From JAOTZA01 sp965224065 (GTDB taxonomy: Bacteria > Acidobacteriota > Thermoanaerobaculia > Multivoradales > JAHEKO01), in assembly GCA_965224065.1 (NCBI GenBank), contig CBDCYF010000005.1, positions 1,984,001 through 2,048,000 of the forward strand: DNA of 64,000 bases, written 5' to 3'. The notes beneath the pieces are model-generated. The model worked only from the letters and a program-made list of their open reading frames with translations. It did no database searches and was not told the origin of the DNA. This document shows positions 41,204-49,300 of the stretch, in pieces. A program made the position numbers and the translations under genes. The first letter of the stretch is position 1. The number at the start of each line of letters is the position of its first letter.

Positions 41204-42706
41204 ATGGAAGAACTCTTCGCCCAGGCGACGCTCGTGACGTACTACCTGATTCTCGGGATGCTGGCTCTTTTTGGTGGCCACCGGCTCCAGCTACTGCGTC
41301 TCTACTATCGCACACGGCACGTCGAACCACCCGAGCCCCGGACACCCGAGGAGTGGCCCGACGTCACGGTCCAGCTCCCGCTGTTCAACGAGATGTACGT
41401 AGCCGACCGGTTGATCCGTTCGGTCTGTGCGCTCGACTACCCGCGCGAGCGTCTGCACGTCCAGGTTCTGGACGATTCCACCGACGAGACCCGCAAAATC
41501 GTCGCGGCGACGGTCGAGGAGTATCGCAACCGCGGGTTCTCGATCGAGCATCTGCACCGCACCGACCGCACCGGTTTCAAGGCCGGGGCGCTGGAGGCCG
41601 GGCTGGCGACTGCCCGTGGCGATCTGATCACCATCTTTGACGCCGATTTTGTGCCGATCCCCGAGTACCTCAAGCGCATCGTTCCCTATTTCACCGACCT
41701 CGCCACCGGCGAGGAGCTCGGCATGGTGCAGGCGTGCTGGGACCACATCAACCGCGACTACTCTCTGTTGACACGCATCCAGGCGGTCTTTCTCGACGGC
41801 CATTTTCTGATCGAGCACGCGGCGCGCAATCGCTCCGGCCGTTTTTTCAACTTCAACGGCACCGCTGGGATGTGGCGCCGGCAGGCGATCGAGGACGCCG
41901 GCGGCTGGCAGCACGACACGCTGACCGAGGATCTCGACCTCTCCTACCGGGCCCAGCTCGCCGGCTGGAAGTTCCTGTTCCTCCCCCACCTCAAAGTGCC
42001 CGCAGAGCTGCCGGTCGAGGTCAATGCGTTCAAGCGGCAGCAATTCCGCTGGGCCAAGGGATCGATCCAGACCGGGCGCAAACTGCTGTCCCGGATCTTG
42101 CGCGCCCGCCTGCCGTGGAAGGTCAAGCTCGAGGCGCTGATTCACCTGACCAACAACGCCAGCTACTTGCTGATGGTGGGGCTGTCGCTTCTGATCTTCC
42201 CGGCGATGACCGTCCGCCGCGGCAGCGAGGCGTGGAGCCTGTTGACTATCGACTTGCCTCTCTTTTTGTGCGCCACCGTGTCGGTCCTGCTTTTCTATCT
42301 CGCCAGCCAGCTCGCGGCCGGGCGTGGGCTCGGGCGCGGGCTCAAACACTTGGCCCCGCTCATGGGCCTGGGCATCGGCCTGGCGATCAACAACTCCCGT
42401 GCGGTGATCCAGGGACTGGGCAGAGACGTGGGCGTTTTCGAGCGCACGCCAAAGTACAAGATCGAGCACAGCGGCGACGGCTGGTTTGGCAAGAAGTACC
42501 GCGTGGGCGCCGACCTGTCGACGGTGCTCGAAGGCATCCTCGCCGCCTGGTTTGTGTGCGCGTTTGTGCTGGCGTTCAAGATGGGGATGTGGATGTCGCT
42601 GCCGTTTCTCTATCTGTTCCTGCAAGGCTTCTGCTACATGTACTTGCTGTCGATGTTCTCCACCGGCCGCGGCCGCTGGCGTCCCACCGAGCCGGCACCG
42701 GGCTAG
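41204..42706 (+). CDS. Processive GT2 membrane glycosyltransferase
   Basis: 500 residues. One N-terminal helix (ATLVTYYLILGMLALFGGH), then a GT-A domain with VQLPLFNE, VLDDSTDET, the DxD motif IFDADFVP, TLTEDLDLSYR and the QxxRW motif QQFRWAKG. Four to five C-terminal helices follow. This D-DxD-D-QxxRW order is that of processive synthases such as cellulose, mannan and glucomannan (BcsA/CslA-like). There is no PilZ domain. The ATG at 41204 was chosen over a longer frame lacking family similarity. Divergent from the GT-C gene by only 8 bases, so their promoters must lie within each other. Confidence 0.88.
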   Translation: MEELFAQATLVTYYLILGMLALFGGHRLQLLRLYYRTRHVEPPEPRTPEEWPDVTVQLPLFNEMYVADRLIRSVCALDYPRERLHVQVLDDSTDETRKIVAATVEEYRNRGFSIEHLHRTDRTGFKAGALEAGLATARGDLITIFDADFVPIPEYLKRIVPYFTDLATGEELGMVQACWDHINRDYSLLTRIQAVFLDGHFLIEHAARNRSGRFFNFNGTAGMWRRQAIEDAGGWQHDTLTEDLDLSYRAQLAGWKFLFLPHLKVPAELPVEVNAFKRQQFRWAKGSIQTGRKLLSRILRARLPWKVKLEALIHLTNNASYLLMVGLSLLIFPAMTVRRGSEAWSLLTIDLPLFLCATVSVLLFYLASQLAAGRGLGRGLKHLAPLMGLGIGLAINNSRAVIQGLGRDVGVFERTPKYKIEHSGDGWFGKKYRVGADLSTVLEGILAAWFVCAFVLAFKMGMWMSLPFLYLFLQGFCYMYLLSMFSTGRGRWRPTEPAPG

Positions 42707-42721
42707 AAAACCACAACAACG

Positions 42722-42796
42722 ATACGGGCGCCTCGGGGTCGCCCTTCGCTCCAGCTCAAGCAGCATCCGCTCCGGGCGACCCACTCGGCGCCGTAT
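42722..42796. repeat. Inverted repeat after the GT2 gene
   Basis: 42722-42744 is nearly the reverse complement of 42774-42796 (outer ATACGG and inner GGGTCGCCC match; a few central differences). It begins 16 bases after the GT2 stop, so it could act as an mRNA 3' hairpin. Confidence 0.6.
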
Positions 42797-42810
42797 GTCG
42801 CGACACCCGT

Positions 42811-42889
42811 CTGAAGCGGCCGCCGTCTCTGGCGGCCGATCATCGGTGTTGGAGCGACCAACGGCTGGCAGAGACGCCAGCCGCTTCAG
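42811..42889. repeat. REPIN: two inverted REP hairpins
   Basis: The left REP is 42811-42837, with CTGAAGC followed by the hairpin GGCCGCC-GTCTCT-GGCGGCC. The right REP is 42863-42889, hairpin GGCTGGC-AGAGAC-GCCAGCC followed by GCTTCAG. The outer CTGAAGCGGC / GCCGCTTCAG are exact inverted copies, and each arm keeps its own stem by compensating changes. Classic REPIN design. Confidence 0.75.
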
Positions 42890-43045
42890 GCCTCGATTGA
42901 TGCGGGCGATTCGCCGCCCTCGGCTCGGACAGAGTCCACCGACCCATACCAGCAGAGTCGCGAGCTGCATGATCGCCAAGTCGGGAGCGCCCAGCCCCAA
43001 GCGTAGTGAATAACCTATGTCGGTTGGCGATCAGCGCCGCCTGGT

Positions 43046-43185
43046 AAACGCCGCGGCTGGAACGCTGGGAGCCCGTGCGCAAGCAAAAATCGTCGAAGGA
43101 CTCACACGGTCCGCACGGGCGGACAACGAGGCGCGAGCCCACGTTCGGAGTTTGCAAAGCGAGCGCCGTTTCCAGCCGGGCGTTT
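43046..43185. repeat. Imperfect inverted repeat upstream of GNAT gene
   Basis: 43046-43064 and 43167-43185 are reverse complements apart from a shifted base on each side (core CGGCTGGAA / TTCCAGCCG). The interior shares CGAGGCGCGAGC with the 29.2-kb element, and the right flank shares CGTTTCACCGG with 29.38 kb, so a scattered repeat family is likely. Confidence 0.45.
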
Positions 43186-43247
43186 CACCGGGCGGCCGCT
43201 ACCCAACCGAGTGGGGCGTTCATTACCCCTGGTAGAGTCCTCGACCG

Positions 43248-43805
43248 ATGCAACCCCAAGTCAAGCCCGCCGCGCGCACGGTCTCGGTGCGGCCGGTCCA
43301 CCCCGGTGACTCGGTCCTGCTCGACCGCTGGCGCCGCGAGCCCGAGGTGCGCCGACACCAGCCACTCAACGACTCCACCGTCGCGCAGCTCTACTCCGAG
43401 CTGTCCCACCAGCACGTTAATGACCTCTACCAGGGCCGGGGCGAGAAGTTCCAGTGGGTTGTCCTTGCCGACGGCCACCCCGCCGGGTGGATCACCCTGG
43501 TGGTGACCAATTGGACCCACGGCCTGGCCGAGATCGGCTACGCGCTCTCGACGGCCTTCCAACGACAGGGCCTGATGCCCCAAGCGCTCCGCATCATTCT
43601 GCGGGATCTGTTCACCCGGACCGGGCTGCGGCGCATCGAGGCCCGCTGCGCGATCCAGAACGAGGGCTCGTACAAGGTGCTCGAACGGCTCGGCTTTCAC
43701 CGCGAGGGCCGGCTGCGCGACTACTTTGTTCTCGACGGTCAAACCGTCGACAACTACCTCTACGCGATCCTGCGGCGCGAATTCCTGCGGATCCAAAAAC
43801 GGTGA
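43248..43805 (+). CDS. GNAT-family N-acetyltransferase, RimJ/RimL-like
   Basis: 185 residues. N-acetyltransferase fold: VSVRPVHPGDSVLLDRWRRE, WVVLADGHPAGWITLVV, EIGYALSTAFQRQGLMPQAL with the acetyl-CoA loop (QRQGLM), and IEARCAIQNEGSYKVLERLG with FHREGRLRDYFV. The last two are typical of the RimJ/RimL/SpeG group acting on protein N-termini or small amines. The substrate is unknown. The stop codon lies within the left arm of a palindromic repeat, so the last residues may be repeat-derived. Confidence 0.85.
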   Translation: MQPQVKPAARTVSVRPVHPGDSVLLDRWRREPEVRRHQPLNDSTVAQLYSELSHQHVNDLYQGRGEKFQWVVLADGHPAGWITLVVTNWTHGLAEIGYALSTAFQRQGLMPQALRIILRDLFTRTGLRRIEARCAIQNEGSYKVLERLGFHREGRLRDYFVLDGQTVDNYLYAILRREFLRIQKR

Positions 43806-43879
43806 CGGGCTTAATTTTGGAGGGATTTCTGGCGCGAGTTGACCCGCGCCAGCGTTTTCAAAATTAAGTACCTGTCACC
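43801..43879. repeat. Nested palindromic element between convergent genes
   Basis: The outer arms 43801-43819 and 43859-43879 are inverted copies (GGTGAC...TTAATTTTG) with a two-base indel. An inner stem CTGGCGCG / CGCGCCAG lies in the middle. The A/T-rich arms are unlike the rest of the genome. It fills the whole gap between the GNAT gene and uvrD; the GNAT TGA is inside the left arm and the uvrD TAG starts at the right edge. REPIN-like, and could serve as a two-way terminator. Confidence 0.65.
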
Positions 43880-46062
43880 TAGAGATATTCCAGGCCCGCG
43901 TATTTGGCGATCAGTTTGCGCTTGCCGACGCGGTCGAAGTAGACCGTCAGCTTGGAGTTCTCGCCTTCTCCTTCGGTCGCCACGACGACGCCATCGCCCA
44001 GCACCGGATGGCGCACCCGCCGGCCTCGCCCGGCTCCGGTTTTCGAGTCGCCGGCCCCGTCGGCAAAGGGAGCCGCGGAGCGAGAACGGCCAAAAAAAGA
44101 GCGTACGCCGGCGCTTCGTGAGTCGGCAAAGAGCTCCGGGCTGTTGGTGATCTCCAGACCGTCGGCCGGAATCTCGTCGAGAAACTGCGACGGCTCCTGA
44201 TCCTGGTACCGACCGGCGATCCGGCGCCGGCGGCAGGTGGTCAGAAAGAGCTTTTTTTCGGCCCGGGTCATCCCGACGTAGAGCAGGCGGCGCTCTTCCT
44301 CGAGTCCGTCCGGAGCGCCCTGAGAGTTGAAGTGCGGCAACAGACCGTCTTCGAGCCCGGCGACGGCCACCACCGGGAACTCGAGCCCCTTGGCGGTGTG
44401 GAGCGTCATTAACGATACCCCGCGCTCCTGCTGCCACTGGTCGATGTCGGCCACCAGGGAAGCGTGGTCGAGAAATGCAGTCAGGACGTCCTCTTCACTC
44501 CGTCCCGAGCGCTCCTCGGTGAACTCCTGGGCGGCGGTCAGGAACTCGCGAATGTTCTCCAGCTTGGCCTGCGACTCGGCGTCGTCCTTCTGATACTGCT
44601 CGGCATAGTTGGTGCGCTCGAGCAGGCGATCGAGCAGCGCCGGCAGCGGCAGATCGGCCATCGCCTCTTGCAGCTCCAGGATCAGGTCGCGGAAACGCAC
44701 CAGGGCCTGGCCGCCGCGGCGCGGGTAGGCGCTGGGCTCGATATGGAGAAGCCCATCCCACAACGGCTGTTTCTGGGACTCGACCTTCTCCGCCAGCAAT
44801 CCGCGAGTCGCCTTGCCGATCCCCCGCGGCGGGCGGTTGAGGATCCGGCCGAGCGAGTAGTCGTCGCGAGGATTCCGCAGGACCCTCAGATAGGCGACCA
44901 GGTCCTTGATCTCGGCGCGCTCGTAAAACCTCATCCCCCCGACCAGCACATAGGGGACCTTCTCTTGCAGCAGGCGCTCTTCCAGAGCGCGGGTCTGCGC
45001 GTTGGTGCGCACCAGCACGGCCATGTCGCTCCAGGAGAACTCGGTGTGGAGCTGCTTCATCGTGTTGACGATCCAGCGCGCCTCGTCGAGCTCGTCGCGG
45101 GCGCGAAATAGCTCGACCGGCTCGCCGGCGCCGGCGTCGGTCCAAAGCCGTTTGCCCCGCCGTCTCTGGTTGTGGGCCACCAGCCCGTCGGCGGCCGTCA
45201 AGATGTTCTGGCTCGAGCGGTAGTTGCGCTCGAGCTTGCGGATCTCGGCACCCGGGAAGAAGGACTCGAACTCGAGCACGTTGTCGAGATCTGCGCCGCG
45301 CCAGCGGTAGATCCCCTGATCTTCGTCCCCCACCGCGGTCAGATTGCCGCCCGCTCCGGCAAGCGTCTGGATGAGCTTCATCTGCGCGTGGTTGGTGTCC
45401 TGAAACTCGTCCACCAGCAGGTAATGGATGCGCGCCCGCAAACGCTCGCGCAGGCTCTCCTCGTCGAGCAGCAACCGAACGGCGAGACGCAGCATGTCGT
45501 CGAAATCGATGCCCATGCCGGCTTTGAGAAGCCCCTGGTAGCGACGGTAGACCAGCGCGATCTTCTGCTCGTAGAAGTTCGCCGCCTGGCGCTCGTAGGC
45601 CGCCGGCGCCAGCAGCAGGTTCTTGGCGGTCCCGATCGCCGCCAGCACCGCCCGCGGCGGGTACGAGGTCTCAGCCAGTCCTTCGGCGGTCAACGCCTTT
45701 TTGACCAGCGAGATCTGATCTTCGCGATCGAAGATGACGAAATCCCGCGGCACCCCCACGCGATCGCCGTAGCGCCGCAACAGGTCGAGCGAGAATCGAT
45801 GAAAGGTCCCGACAAAGGTCGGCAGCGGATAGATTCCCACCAGCCGCTCGATGCGCTCGCGCATCTCGCCCGCCGCCTTGTTGGTGAACGTCACTGCCAC
45901 GATCGAGCCCGGGTCGATTCCCAGCTCGCGCACCAGGTAGGCGACCCGGTAGGTGATGACCCGGGTCTTACCCGACCCTGCGCCGGCCAGAACCAGTTGC
46001 GGCCCCTCGCCGTGGGTGACGGCGGCGAGCTGCTGCTCGTTGAGCTCCTGCTCGAGATTCAA
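43879..46062 (-). CDS. uvrD: UvrD/PcrA-type superfamily I DNA helicase
   Basis: 727 residues. Motif Q LNEQQLAAV, Walker A AGAGSGKTRVITYRVAYLV, motif Ia VAVTFTNKAAGEMRERI, motif II LLVDEFQDTNHAQ, motif III AVGDEDQGIYRWRGAD, motif IV LERNYRSS, and motif V/VI SLMTLHTAKGLEFPVV with LLYVGMTRAEKKL are all present. The C-terminal domain (RVRHPVLGDGVVVATEGEGE, KLTVYFDRVGKRKL) is the PcrA/UvrD Tudor-like end. It acts in excision repair and replication-transcription conflicts. TTG start at 46062, one base from the glmS stop. Confidence 0.95.
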   Translation of the reverse strand: MNLEQELNEQQLAAVTHGEGPQLVLAGAGSGKTRVITYRVAYLVRELGIDPGSIVAVTFTNKAAGEMRERIERLVGIYPLPTFVGTFHRFSLDLLRRYGDRVGVPRDFVIFDREDQISLVKKALTAEGLAETSYPPRAVLAAIGTAKNLLLAPAAYERQAANFYEQKIALVYRRYQGLLKAGMGIDFDDMLRLAVRLLLDEESLRERLRARIHYLLVDEFQDTNHAQMKLIQTLAGAGGNLTAVGDEDQGIYRWRGADLDNVLEFESFFPGAEIRKLERNYRSSQNILTAADGLVAHNQRRRGKRLWTDAGAGEPVELFRARDELDEARWIVNTMKQLHTEFSWSDMAVLVRTNAQTRALEERLLQEKVPYVLVGGMRFYERAEIKDLVAYLRVLRNPRDDYSLGRILNRPPRGIGKATRGLLAEKVESQKQPLWDGLLHIEPSAYPRRGGQALVRFRDLILELQEAMADLPLPALLDRLLERTNYAEQYQKDDAESQAKLENIREFLTAAQEFTEERSGRSEEDVLTAFLDHASLVADIDQWQQERGVSLMTLHTAKGLEFPVVAVAGLEDGLLPHFNSQGAPDGLEEERRLLYVGMTRAEKKLFLTTCRRRRIAGRYQDQEPSQFLDEIPADGLEITNSPELFADSRSAGVRSFFGRSRSAAPFADGAGDSKTGAGRGRRVRHPVLGDGVVVATEGEGENSKLTVYFDRVGKRKLIAKYAGLEYL

Positions 46063-46063
46063 G

Positions 46064-47887
46064 CTACTCGACGGTCACGCTCTTGGCGAGATTGCGCGGT
46101 TGGTCGACATCGGCGCCTCGGCGCACGGCGACAAAATAGGCGAAAAGCTGAAGCGGCACGACGTTGACGACCGGCTGGAGAAGCTCCGAGACGCTCGGCA
46201 CGGAGATGACATGGTCCGCGGCACCGCCGAGGGCCTCGGGATCGCGGTCGGTCACCGCCAGCACGACGCCGTCTCGGGCGCGCACCTCCTGCATGTTGCT
46301 CACCACCTTGTCGAAGACCCTCTCCCCGGTGGCGATCGCGACCACCGGCATGGACTGGTCGATCAAGGCGATGGGGCCGTGCTTCATCTCACCGGCGGGA
46401 TAGCCCTCGGCGTGGATGTAGGAGATCTCCTTGAGCTTGAGCGCTCCTTCTAAGGCGATGGGGTAATTGGCACCGCGCCCGATGTAGAGAAAATCGCTCG
46501 CTTCGGCAAACCGGCCCGCCAGCGCCTCGAACTCGGCCTCCCGCATGACGACCTCGTCGATCGACTGGGGCAGGTGGGCCAGATCCGCGAGCAGCGACTC
46601 CTCCACCGGCCGGCCGAGCTGCTGTCTCAGATAGAGGGCCAACAGGTAGAGCGCGATCAACTGCGTCGTAAAGGCCTTGGTCGAGGCCACACCGATCTCC
46701 GGGCCGGCGTGAGTGTAAATCACCCCTTCGGCCAGCCGGGTCGCCTGGCTTCCGACGACGTTGCAGATCGCCGCCAGCCGGGCTCCGCGCTCACCGGCCG
46801 CCTCCATGGCCGAGATCGTGTCGGCAGTCTCTCCCGACTGCGAGATCCCCACCGCCAGATCGCCCCGCCGGACCAGCGGGTCCCGGTAGCGGTACTCCGA
46901 TCCGTAGTCCACCGCCACCGGAATCCTCGCCAGCTCCTCGAGCATGAACTTTCCGATCAGGGCCGCATGCCAGGAGGTTCCGCAGGCGAGCAAATGGATC
47001 CGGCCGATGGCCGCGACATCCTCCTGGGAAAGCTCCAGACCGTCAAAACCGATCTCACCGCTCTCGAAGTCCACCCGGCCGCCAAAGGTGTCCTGCACCG
47101 CCTGCGCCTGGTCGTGAATCTCCTTGAGCATGAAGTGCTTGAAGCCGCCTTTTTCGGTCTGGATGGGGTCCCAGTCGAGTCGCACCGTGGGGCGCTCGAC
47201 CGGCTTGCCGGAGCCGTTCCAGACCTCGAGGCCGTCGGCCGTCAGCCGGGCCACGTCCCCGTTCTCGAGAAAAATCACTTCGCGTGTGTGGGCGAGAACC
47301 GCGGTCGGGTCCGACGCCAGAAACTGCTCGTCAGTGCCCCGGCCGAGGACCAACGGTGGCCCACTGCGGGCCGCTACGATCTCCGGCTCCGACGACTCGA
47401 GCGACAGCACCGCAAATGCGTACATACCCTCGAGATCGGCGACCGTCTTTTGCACCGCGTCCCGGAGATCGCCCTCGAAATGCGAGCTCACCAGGTTGGC
47501 GATGACCTCGGTGTCGGTGTCGGAGACAAACTCCCAGCCATCCTCGACCAGACGCTGTTTGAGGGGCAGAAAGTTCTCGATGATGCCGTTGTGGATAAGC
47601 GCCAGCCGCTTCCGAGCGTCCAGGAGCGGGTGGGCGTTGCGCTGGGACGGGATGCCGTGGGTGGCCCAGCGGGTGTGGCCGAGTCCGTAGACGCCGGCCA
47701 GCTCGCGGCCTCCGAGCTCCTCGACCAGCCGATCCAGCTTGCCCTCGGCCTTGACGACTTCGAGGCTGCCGTTGACCGGCACCACGATCCCGGCCGAGTC
47801 ATAGCCCCGGTACTCGAGCCGCCGGAGCCCGTCCAGAAGCAGCGGCACGGGCGACTTCTCCCCCAGATATCCCACGATGCCGCACAT
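46064..47887 (-). CDS. glmS: Glutamine-fructose-6-phosphate aminotransferase
   Basis: 607 residues. Class II glutamine amidotransferase with Cys2 (MCGIVGYLG) and GHTRWATHGIPSQRNAHP; two SIS domains (GTSWHAALIGKFMLEEL, ISQSGETADTISAMEAA) and the catalytic end QPVVNVVPLQLFAYFVA, KSVTVE. First step of the UDP-GlcNAc path. No glmS ribozyme is possible here, because only three bases separate it from glmU. Confidence 0.97.
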   Translation of the reverse strand: MCGIVGYLGEKSPVPLLLDGLRRLEYRGYDSAGIVVPVNGSLEVVKAEGKLDRLVEELGGRELAGVYGLGHTRWATHGIPSQRNAHPLLDARKRLALIHNGIIENFLPLKQRLVEDGWEFVSDTDTEVIANLVSSHFEGDLRDAVQKTVADLEGMYAFAVLSLESSEPEIVAARSGPPLVLGRGTDEQFLASDPTAVLAHTREVIFLENGDVARLTADGLEVWNGSGKPVERPTVRLDWDPIQTEKGGFKHFMLKEIHDQAQAVQDTFGGRVDFESGEIGFDGLELSQEDVAAIGRIHLLACGTSWHAALIGKFMLEELARIPVAVDYGSEYRYRDPLVRRGDLAVGISQSGETADTISAMEAAGERGARLAAICNVVGSQATRLAEGVIYTHAGPEIGVASTKAFTTQLIALYLLALYLRQQLGRPVEESLLADLAHLPQSIDEVVMREAEFEALAGRFAEASDFLYIGRGANYPIALEGALKLKEISYIHAEGYPAGEMKHGPIALIDQSMPVVAIATGERVFDKVVSNMQEVRARDGVVLAVTDRDPEALGGAADHVISVPSVSELLQPVVNVVPLQLFAYFVAVRRGADVDQPRNLAKSVTVE

Positions 47888-47890
47888 TGC

Positions 47891-49300
47891 CTAGCCCTTT
47901 TTCGCCTTTCTTTTCTTGCGCTCGGCCCACCCGTCGATCGTGCGCTGCCGCGCCCGCCCCACTCCCAGGCCGCCGTCGGGGACATCGGCCGTGATCACCG
48001 AGCCCGCCGCGGTCACGGCCTCGTCGCCGAGGCGAACCGGCGCCACCAACATCGTATCGCTGCCGACAAACGCCCCGGAACCGATCTCGGTGCGGTGCTT
48101 GTTCTCACCGTCGTAGTTGCAGGTCACGGTGCCGGCGCCGATGTTGGCTCCGGGGCCGATCTGGGCGTCTCCCAGATAAGCCAGGTGCCCGGCCTTGACC
48201 CCGGCCTCGAGCCGTGAGTTTTTGACCTCGACGAAGTTTCCGATCTTGGACGCCGGTCCGATCACCGTTCCGGGTCGCAGCCGGGCAAACGGGCCCACCC
48301 GCGCCTCGGTCTCCACCTCGGCTCCGTCCAGGACCGAATGGGGCTCGAGGACGACCCCGTCCTCGATGACGCTGTCGCGCACCCACACCCCCGGGTGGAG
48401 CACGCAGCCCTCGCCGATGCGGGTCCGTCCGCAAAGCGTCACCCCCGCGTGAATCTCGGTGTCGGCTCCGACCTCGACCGAGGGCTCGATCCAGAGCCGG
48501 TCGGGATCCCAGACCGTCACCCCGGCGTCCTGAAGCTCCTGGGCCCGCCGGCGGGAGAAGGCTTCGCGGGCCCGCGTCAGGTCGGCCCTTCGATTGACCC
48601 CGAGGGCCTCGGCGGTGTCCGCGAGCCGCTGGAGACGGATGCCGGCGCCGCCACGGGCCGCCGCGGTCAACGCGTCGGTCAGATACAGCTCGCCCTGGGC
48701 GTTGTCGGGACGCAGCCGCTCGAGCTCGGAGAAGATCTCCGGTACGGGCAGCACATAGGTCCCGGCGTTGACCGTCCGGATGGCGAGCTCCTCGGCGTCG
48801 GCGTCGGCGGCCTCGACGATCCGCTTCAAGGTCCCGTCGGGCCGTTCGATGACCCGGCCAAAGGAGCCCGGGTCTTCGAGATCGGCTACGGCCATGGACC
48901 CCCAGCCCTCTGTGCCGGCGTCGATCAGCGACTCGAGGGTGGCCGGCGTGACCAGGGGCACGTCGCCGGACAGCACCAGCACACGGGACGGCCCCAGCCG
49001 CTCGACCGCCGGTCGAGCCTGCGCCAGCGCGTGACCGGTCCCGCGTTGTTCCTCCTGCACCACCCAGTCGACGCCGTCACCCGGCGTCGACTCCCGGACG
49101 CGATCGGCCTGGTGACCGATCACGCAGACGATGCGCCGGCATCCGCTCGCGCGGGCGGCCTCGAAGACCCACTCGAGGAGGGTGCGGCCTAAAACGCGGT
49201 GCAGAACCTTGGGCGTCGAAGAGCGCATCCGGGTCCCCTGCCCGGCGGCCAGGACCACGGCGACCGGGCCGTTCCCGGCCTTTTCACCGCCCGGGCTCAC
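47891..49300 (-). CDS. glmU: Bifunctional GlcNAc-1-P uridyltransferase / GlcN-1-P acetyltransferase
   Basis: 469 residues. Pyrophosphorylase domain: VVLAAGQGTRMRSSTPKVLH, VLSGDVPLVTP, VEAADADAEELAIRTVNAGT. Left-handed beta-helix acetyltransferase domain after residue 250 (GRTRIGEGCVLHPGVWVRDS, ENKHRTEIGSGAFVGSDTML). It makes UDP-GlcNAc for wall and LPS. The GTG start overlaps the yvcK stop (GTGA) and glmS follows 3 bases later. A charged tail (RKKRKAKKG) ends the protein. Confidence 0.97.
   Translation of the reverse strand: MSPGGEKAGNGPVAVVLAAGQGTRMRSSTPKVLHRVLGRTLLEWVFEAARASGCRRIVCVIGHQADRVRESTPGDGVDWVVQEEQRGTGHALAQARPAVERLGPSRVLVLSGDVPLVTPATLESLIDAGTEGWGSMAVADLEDPGSFGRVIERPDGTLKRIVEAADADAEELAIRTVNAGTYVLPVPEIFSELERLRPDNAQGELYLTDALTAAARGGAGIRLQRLADTAEALGVNRRADLTRAREAFSRRRAQELQDAGVTVWDPDRLWIEPSVEVGADTEIHAGVTLCGRTRIGEGCVLHPGVWVRDSVIEDGVVLEPHSVLDGAEVETEARVGPFARLRPGTVIGPASKIGNFVEVKNSRLEAGVKAGHLAYLGDAQIGPGANIGAGTVTCNYDGENKHRTEIGSGAFVGSDTMLVAPVRLGDEAVTAAGSVITADVPDGGLGVGRARQRTIDGWAERKKRKAKKG

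Larger units (their letters stand above)
42707..43247. other. 541-base non-coding region rich in palindromes
   Basis: No convincing gene. It holds an inverted repeat at 42722-42796, a REPIN of two hairpins at 42811-42889 and a third inverted repeat at about 43046-43185. A 72-codon open frame (43017-43235) lies across the last of these and has no protein-like features. The GNAT gene begins at 43248. Confidence 0.7.

Noticed and set aside
43017..43235. Small 72-codon frame before the GNAT gene
   Set aside because: It spans an inverted repeat shared with another non-coding region, has no ribosome site and no protein-like pattern.
47888..47890. glmS ribozyme
   Set aside because: Only three bases separate glmU and glmS, and no ribozyme-like leader exists.
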